Source of the DNA: JAWKRB01 sp041389885
Lineage (GTDB): Bacteria; Myxococcota_A; Polyangia; Polyangiales; Ga0077539
Direction: 5' to 3'
Assembly (NCBI GenBank): GCA_041389885.1
Contig: JAWKRB010000015.1
Location: forward strand, 1 to 64,000
DNA: 64,000 nucleotides
The position numbers were made by a program, and so were the translations under genes. The notes beneath the pieces were generated by a model. That model was not told the origin of the DNA. It did no database searches and saw only the letters and a list, made by a program, of their open reading frames with translations. Positions 60,883 to 64,000 of this stretch are shown one piece after another (within the stretch, counting starts at the first letter, position 1; each line of letters starts with the position of its first letter).

Positions 60883-61101
60883 TCAGTCCTCGTCGCGGCC
60901 GCGGGGGTCGTCGGCGGCTTCCATGTCGACGACGTCGTTCACCGACGGGAGCTTGCGGATGTCGGCCCGGGCGAGCTTCCACGCGCGCTGCATGACCCAC
61001 GAGAGCGAACGGTCGAGGCGCGTCGCCTCCTGCTGAATCTCCACGAGCATGGACTCAGGGAAGTACAGGCTCTGCTTGCGCTTGTCGCTCGGCGACATCA
61101 T
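60883..61101 (-). CDS. TIGR04563-like small protein (ribbon-helix-helix type)
   Basis: 72 aa from the first of two adjacent ATGs (61101; alternative 61098). The open frame runs further upstream, but the Arg-rich start is unlikely. The core RKQSLYFPESMLVEIQQEAT, then LDRSLSWVMQRAWKLARADI, is a close match to the myxobacterial TIGR04563 family as I remember it: a strand followed by two helices, like ribbon-helix-helix DNA-binding proteins. The acidic tail ends in DDPRGRDED. Such proteins may regulate transcription, but no target is known. It is about 50 bp from the hydrolase gene, on the same strand. Confidence 0.7.
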   Translation of the reverse strand: MMSPSDKRKQSLYFPESMLVEIQQEATRLDRSLSWVMQRAWKLARADIRKLPSVNDVVDMEAADDPRGRDED

Positions 61102-61283
61102 CGGTTCATTCTCTTCTTCTGCGGCCCTTCGCCCGGCCGCGGGAAAGCTCAGCTCACGCGATCGCGTGCGCGAACCCCGTCGGAGGTACGCGCGGCGCAC
61201 AGCGTGAAGGAGGTACCGACCGCCGCGAAACCTGTCAAGGATTCACGAAGGCCGCGGGCTTGTATGAGGGCGAAGAGGGAGGA

Positions 61284-61311
61284 CGCGGCGCCAGAGGACT
61301 CCGGCGCCGCG
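61284..61311 (-). terminator. 9-bp GC stem downstream of the Cys-rich lipoprotein gene
   Basis: CGCGGCGCC (61284-61292) pairs perfectly with GGCGCCGCG (61303-61311) over a 10-nt loop. It lies just after the stop codon of the minus-strand lipoprotein gene (61321). No T-run follows, so its efficiency is uncertain. Confidence 0.6.
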
Positions 61312-61320
61312 GAGGGGCGG

Positions 61321-63660
61321 TCAGGGGCGCGGGCCGAGGGGCGCCACGGTCATCACGTACGACGCGATGCTGTCGGTGATCGAGGTGCCGCCGGTGGCGT
61401 TGGTGTAGAGCCGGCCGCGGGCGCACACGTAGTAGGTGCCCGCCGAGAGGCCGGTGGCCCAGTCGTAGACGCCCGCGCGGTTGCCGTCGATGGTCGCGCA
61501 GGAGTCGGGGCCCGTGAGCGAGGCCTCGCCGAGGAGCGTGCGGCCGTCGGTGTCGTACACGTTGAGCACGATGCCCTGCGCGCCGCGCGCCGGGCAGGAG
61601 CCGTTGCCGTCGCTCACCATCGCGAGGATGCCGCCGTTGGCCGCGACCGTGACCGCGACGCAGTCCTGGTCGCCGCGGGGGAGGGCGCCGGTGATGGTGG
61701 TCGAGGCCGTGATGGGCGTGCCCGCCGTCATCGTCTCGTTGTTGGGCTCCATCTCCATGCGCGTCGGCGCGCCGCAGGTGCCGGCGCGGTACGTCGTGGG
61801 GATGCAGACCTGGCCCATCGGGCAGGCGGTGCTGCCCCAGAGGGGGTCACAGGCGGCGCCGGCCATCACCGCGCGGGTGCAGGTGCTCCCGCCGGCGAGG
61901 TACGAGCCGTTGCAGGTGAGGCCCGTGCCGCAGGCCATCATGCCCGGCGCGCAGGAGGCGCCGGCGACGGAGCCCTCGCGGCGGCAGGTGCCCACCGTGT
62001 CGCTGCCGTCGTTGAGCACGCACGAGAAGCCGTCGGCGCAGCCGACCGTCGGGAACTCGCAGCGGCCGCCCTCCATCGCCTGCGTGTTGCAGGAGCCCGT
62101 GGCCGCCGTCGTGGGCATCATCGACGTGCAGGTGAGGCCCATGTTGCAGTTGGGCGCGTCGAGGCGGCAGGAGCCGCCCGAGGTGCCCTCCGCGGCGCAG
62201 CGGCAGCGGGTGCGGTCGGAGAAGTCGGTGAAGTAGCAGGTCGAGTTCTCGGCGCAGACCGACCACGCGTCGAAGCGCGCGAGCATCCCGTCGGGGACCT
62301 CGGTGACGCAGCGGTCGACGGCGGTGCCGCCGGTGCCGAAGGTGCGGCAGGTGAGGCCCATGTCGCAGCGCCCGGTCATCCCCGCGCGGCACTCGGTGCC
62401 GGCCGCGGTGCCGTTCGCGCGGCAGGTGCCCGCGAAGCTGCTCGGGTTGGTCGCCACGCAGGTCGCGCCGCCGGTGCAGATCGAGCGGAGCGTGTGGCAG
62501 GGCATGCCCACCGCGACGGGGGTGCGGCACTCGTTCGAGAGCGCGTCGCAGGTGAGGCCCATGTCGCACTGGCCGTTGGGCGAGCCCATGGGGCGGCAGT
62601 CGACGCCGGCCGCGGAGCCGAGGCTCTGGCAGGTGCCCTCGACCGAGCCGCGCGACGGGTACACGCAGGCCTGGCCCGTGGCGCAGGCGCGGAACAGCGA
62701 GCAGGTGCCGCCCGTGTTCACGCTCTCCACGCAGAAGCCCGCGGCGGGCTCGCCGGTGGCGGCGCAGCGGAGCATCGCGTCGCAGGCGGGCGCCGAGTCG
62801 CGGCAGAGCGAGCCGGCGGCGGTGCCGCGGGCGGTGCAGACGCCGGTGTCCGCGAACGGGCGAGAGGCCACGCAGTCGAGGCCCTCGGCGCAGCGCATGT
62901 CGCGGCCGTCGGTGCGGCAGGCGCCGCCGGCGTTCACGGGCACGAGCTCAGACACGGTGAGGCGGTAGGGGCCCGTGTTGCGCACGTTCATCTGCGTGCG
63001 GCCGAAGCCGCCGGCGACGATGAAGATCGACGTGTTCGGCGGGATGATCGGCGTGGTGATCAGCGAGGTCACGCGGCGGTCGGAGCTGCCGGCGTAGTCG
63101 GGGTCGTCGTCGTTGCAGATCGCGTTCGACACCGCGGTCCCGGTGCCCGTGGGGCAGCGGGTGAAGAACCACAGCATGGTGTCGAGGTCGCGCGGGGTCT
63201 CGTCGTTGGTCGTGCTGATGCGCAGCACCGAGGGCATCGCGCCGGTCGTGTAGCGGTACACCGTCTGGCCCACCGCGCCGATCATGCAGTCGGCGGAGGT
63301 GGTGCTGCTCGACGCGCGCAGGGGCATCGTGGTGCCCTGCATCATCGCCGCGGCGGTGTTGTCGCCCATGATGCTGGTGACGTTGCCCGTGCGCATGCCG
63401 GCCATGTTCAGGTCGGTGATGGGCAGGCGGCCGCAGGTGTTGCTCGGACCGGTGTCCCCGCGGTCGGCGGGCACGTCGGCCCTGGCCGTGTCGGCGGGCA
63501 CGTCCATGGCCTGCACCACGTCGGCGCCGTTCACCACGTCGGCGCCGTTCACCACGTCGGCGGCGGAGCCCGCGTCGGGGGTGCCCCCGCCGCCGCTGCT
63601 GCCGCAACCCGCAATCGCCGCGCTCATCAAGAGCGCTCCCATTCCCGTCAGCCTTCTCAT
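61321..63660 (-). CDS. Large Cys-rich surface lipoprotein
   Basis: 779 aa from the ATG at 63660, which has GGAGG 8 nt upstream. MRRLTGMGALLMSAAIAGCG has a lipobox with Cys19. A Val/Asp spacer with the repeat NGADVV follows (about 30-65). Residues 70-280 are a beta domain (TVYRYTTGAMPSVLRISTTN; FIVAGGFGRTQMNVR). Residues about 280-660 contain a dozen disulfide-rich units of about 30 residues such as CDMGLTCRTFGTGG and GTECRAGMTGRCDMGLTC. The end is a pre-peptidase-type beta sandwich (VSDGNGSCPARGAQ, AGTYYVCARGRLYTN). It is probably displayed outside the cell. The role may be adhesion or sensing, by analogy only. Confidence 0.75.
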   Translation of the reverse strand: MRRLTGMGALLMSAAIAGCGSSGGGGTPDAGSAADVVNGADVVNGADVVQAMDVPADTARADVPADRGDTGPSNTCGRLPITDLNMAGMRTGNVTSIMGDNTAAAMMQGTTMPLRASSSTTSADCMIGAVGQTVYRYTTGAMPSVLRISTTNDETPRDLDTMLWFFTRCPTGTGTAVSNAICNDDDPDYAGSSDRRVTSLITTPIIPPNTSIFIVAGGFGRTQMNVRNTGPYRLTVSELVPVNAGGACRTDGRDMRCAEGLDCVASRPFADTGVCTARGTAAGSLCRDSAPACDAMLRCAATGEPAAGFCVESVNTGGTCSLFRACATGQACVYPSRGSVEGTCQSLGSAAGVDCRPMGSPNGQCDMGLTCDALSNECRTPVAVGMPCHTLRSICTGGATCVATNPSSFAGTCRANGTAAGTECRAGMTGRCDMGLTCRTFGTGGTAVDRCVTEVPDGMLARFDAWSVCAENSTCYFTDFSDRTRCRCAAEGTSGGSCRLDAPNCNMGLTCTSMMPTTAATGSCNTQAMEGGRCEFPTVGCADGFSCVLNDGSDTVGTCRREGSVAGASCAPGMMACGTGLTCNGSYLAGGSTCTRAVMAGAACDPLWGSTACPMGQVCIPTTYRAGTCGAPTRMEMEPNNETMTAGTPITASTTITGALPRGDQDCVAVTVAANGGILAMVSDGNGSCPARGAQGIVLNVYDTDGRTLLGEASLTGPDSCATIDGNRAGVYDWATGLSAGTYYVCARGRLYTNATGGTSITDSIASYVMTVAPLGPRP

Positions 63661-63801
63661 CGCAAGCACCTCCAGGCGCGCGGAGCGCCCACGCGCAAAG
63701 CCCGCTGCTCCCAAATGAACGCACCCGGGCGAAGCAGACAGCGCGCCGCATTCGCACGGACGCACCCATCCCGTCAAGCCGCGCCCCCGCGCGGACGCCT
63801 C

Positions 63802-64000
63802 TCAACCGAGGGTGTCGACGCGCTCGGTCAAGAAGGCCATGAGCTCGGGCCACTGCACCGCGACGTGGTCGTACTCCCCGTGCCGCGTGGGGCGCGCGCG
63901 CTCCAGCGCCCGCGCCATCGCGGCCTCGTCGGCCCCCGAGCGCGCCATCGCCCAGGCCTGCAGCGCGCGCAGCAGCCGCAGGTTCGACACCGGCAGCACG
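63802..64000 (-). CDS. C-terminal fragment of a gene cut by the window edge
   Basis: The last 65 codons of a minus-strand gene. The fragment is helical (LLRALQAWAMARSGADEAAM, ALERARPTRHGEYDHVAV) and ends in WPELMAFLTERVDTLG. The frame stays open to position 64000, so the true start lies outside. A 141-bp gap separates it from the start of the lipoprotein gene. There is not enough to name a family. Confidence 0.55.
   Translation of the reverse strand, partial: VLPVSNLRLLRALQAWAMARSGADEAAMARALERARPTRHGEYDHVAVQWPELMAFLTERVDTLG

Overview
This window comes from a very GC-rich genome, most likely a Myxococcota bacterium of the Polyangiales/Sandaracinaceae kind. The basis is the strong third-position G/C bias of every gene, two surface proteins with MYXO-CTERM-like tails (Cys, hydrophobic stretch, Arg cluster), several large Cys-rich lipoproteins, Ser/Thr kinases with HRDxSPxN-type loops, FHA proteins, and a small myxobacterial-type TIGR04563-like protein. 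I saw no tRNA, rRNA, CRISPR array, phage or insertion sequence. Both window edges cut genes.

Layout. 1-3.3 kb: an Rsm22-like methyltransferase fragment, divergent from a cytochrome c maturation cluster (ccmC, a CcmD-like gene, a 43-aa membrane ORF) and a membrane-anchored spermidine-synthase-like protein. 3.3-3.8 kb: a gene-free 508-bp inverted-repeat element. 3.9-9.5 kb: a tripartite RND efflux operon. 9.6-13 kb: a Tat-type lipoprotein and a CxxCH protein, divergent from a PD40 lipoprotein that also carries CxxCH. 13-25 kb: a membrane protein, a pyroglutamyl-peptidase-like protein, two MYXO-CTERM proteins, a DOT1-like methyltransferase, a flavin monooxygenase, a lipoprotein, and a kinase divergent from an FHA sigma-54 activator. 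25-32 kb: a translationally coupled type IV pilus minor pilin operon (fimT, pilV, pilW, pilX, pilY1, lipoprotein) whose pilX/pilY1 junction is broken by many frameshifts. 32.5-36.6 kb: a DUF6599 lipoprotein, a DUF362 protein and a membrane polyferredoxin, a likely electron-transfer group. 36.6-42 kb: an SDR enzyme, an NAD-glutamate dehydrogenase split by one in-frame TGA, gatB and a small ORF. 42-50.8 kb: a lipoprotein, a SprT/DUF2786 protein, a 151-bp inverted repeat, then a coupled four-gene set ending in a two-kinase membrane protein. 51-56 kb: a MopE/RCC1 surface lipoprotein and a K+ channel with an RCK domain. 56-64 kb: two FHA/zinc-ribbon paralogues (one with a frame-breaking C-tract repeat), an MFS transporter with an alpha/beta hydrolase, a TIGR04563-like protein and a Cys-rich lipoprotein.

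How it fits together. Four themes recur: export and surface display, Ser/Thr phosphorylation with FHA readout, type IV pilus assembly, and Fe-S/c-type electron transfer. The points most worth a second look are the two structured inverted repeats, three loci where the frame breaks inside or beside repeats, the split glutamate dehydrogenase, and the paired CxxCH proteins at 10-13 kb. I did not find a clearly new defence or biosynthetic system; the coupled 45.8-50.8 kb signalling operon is the best candidate for an undescribed module.
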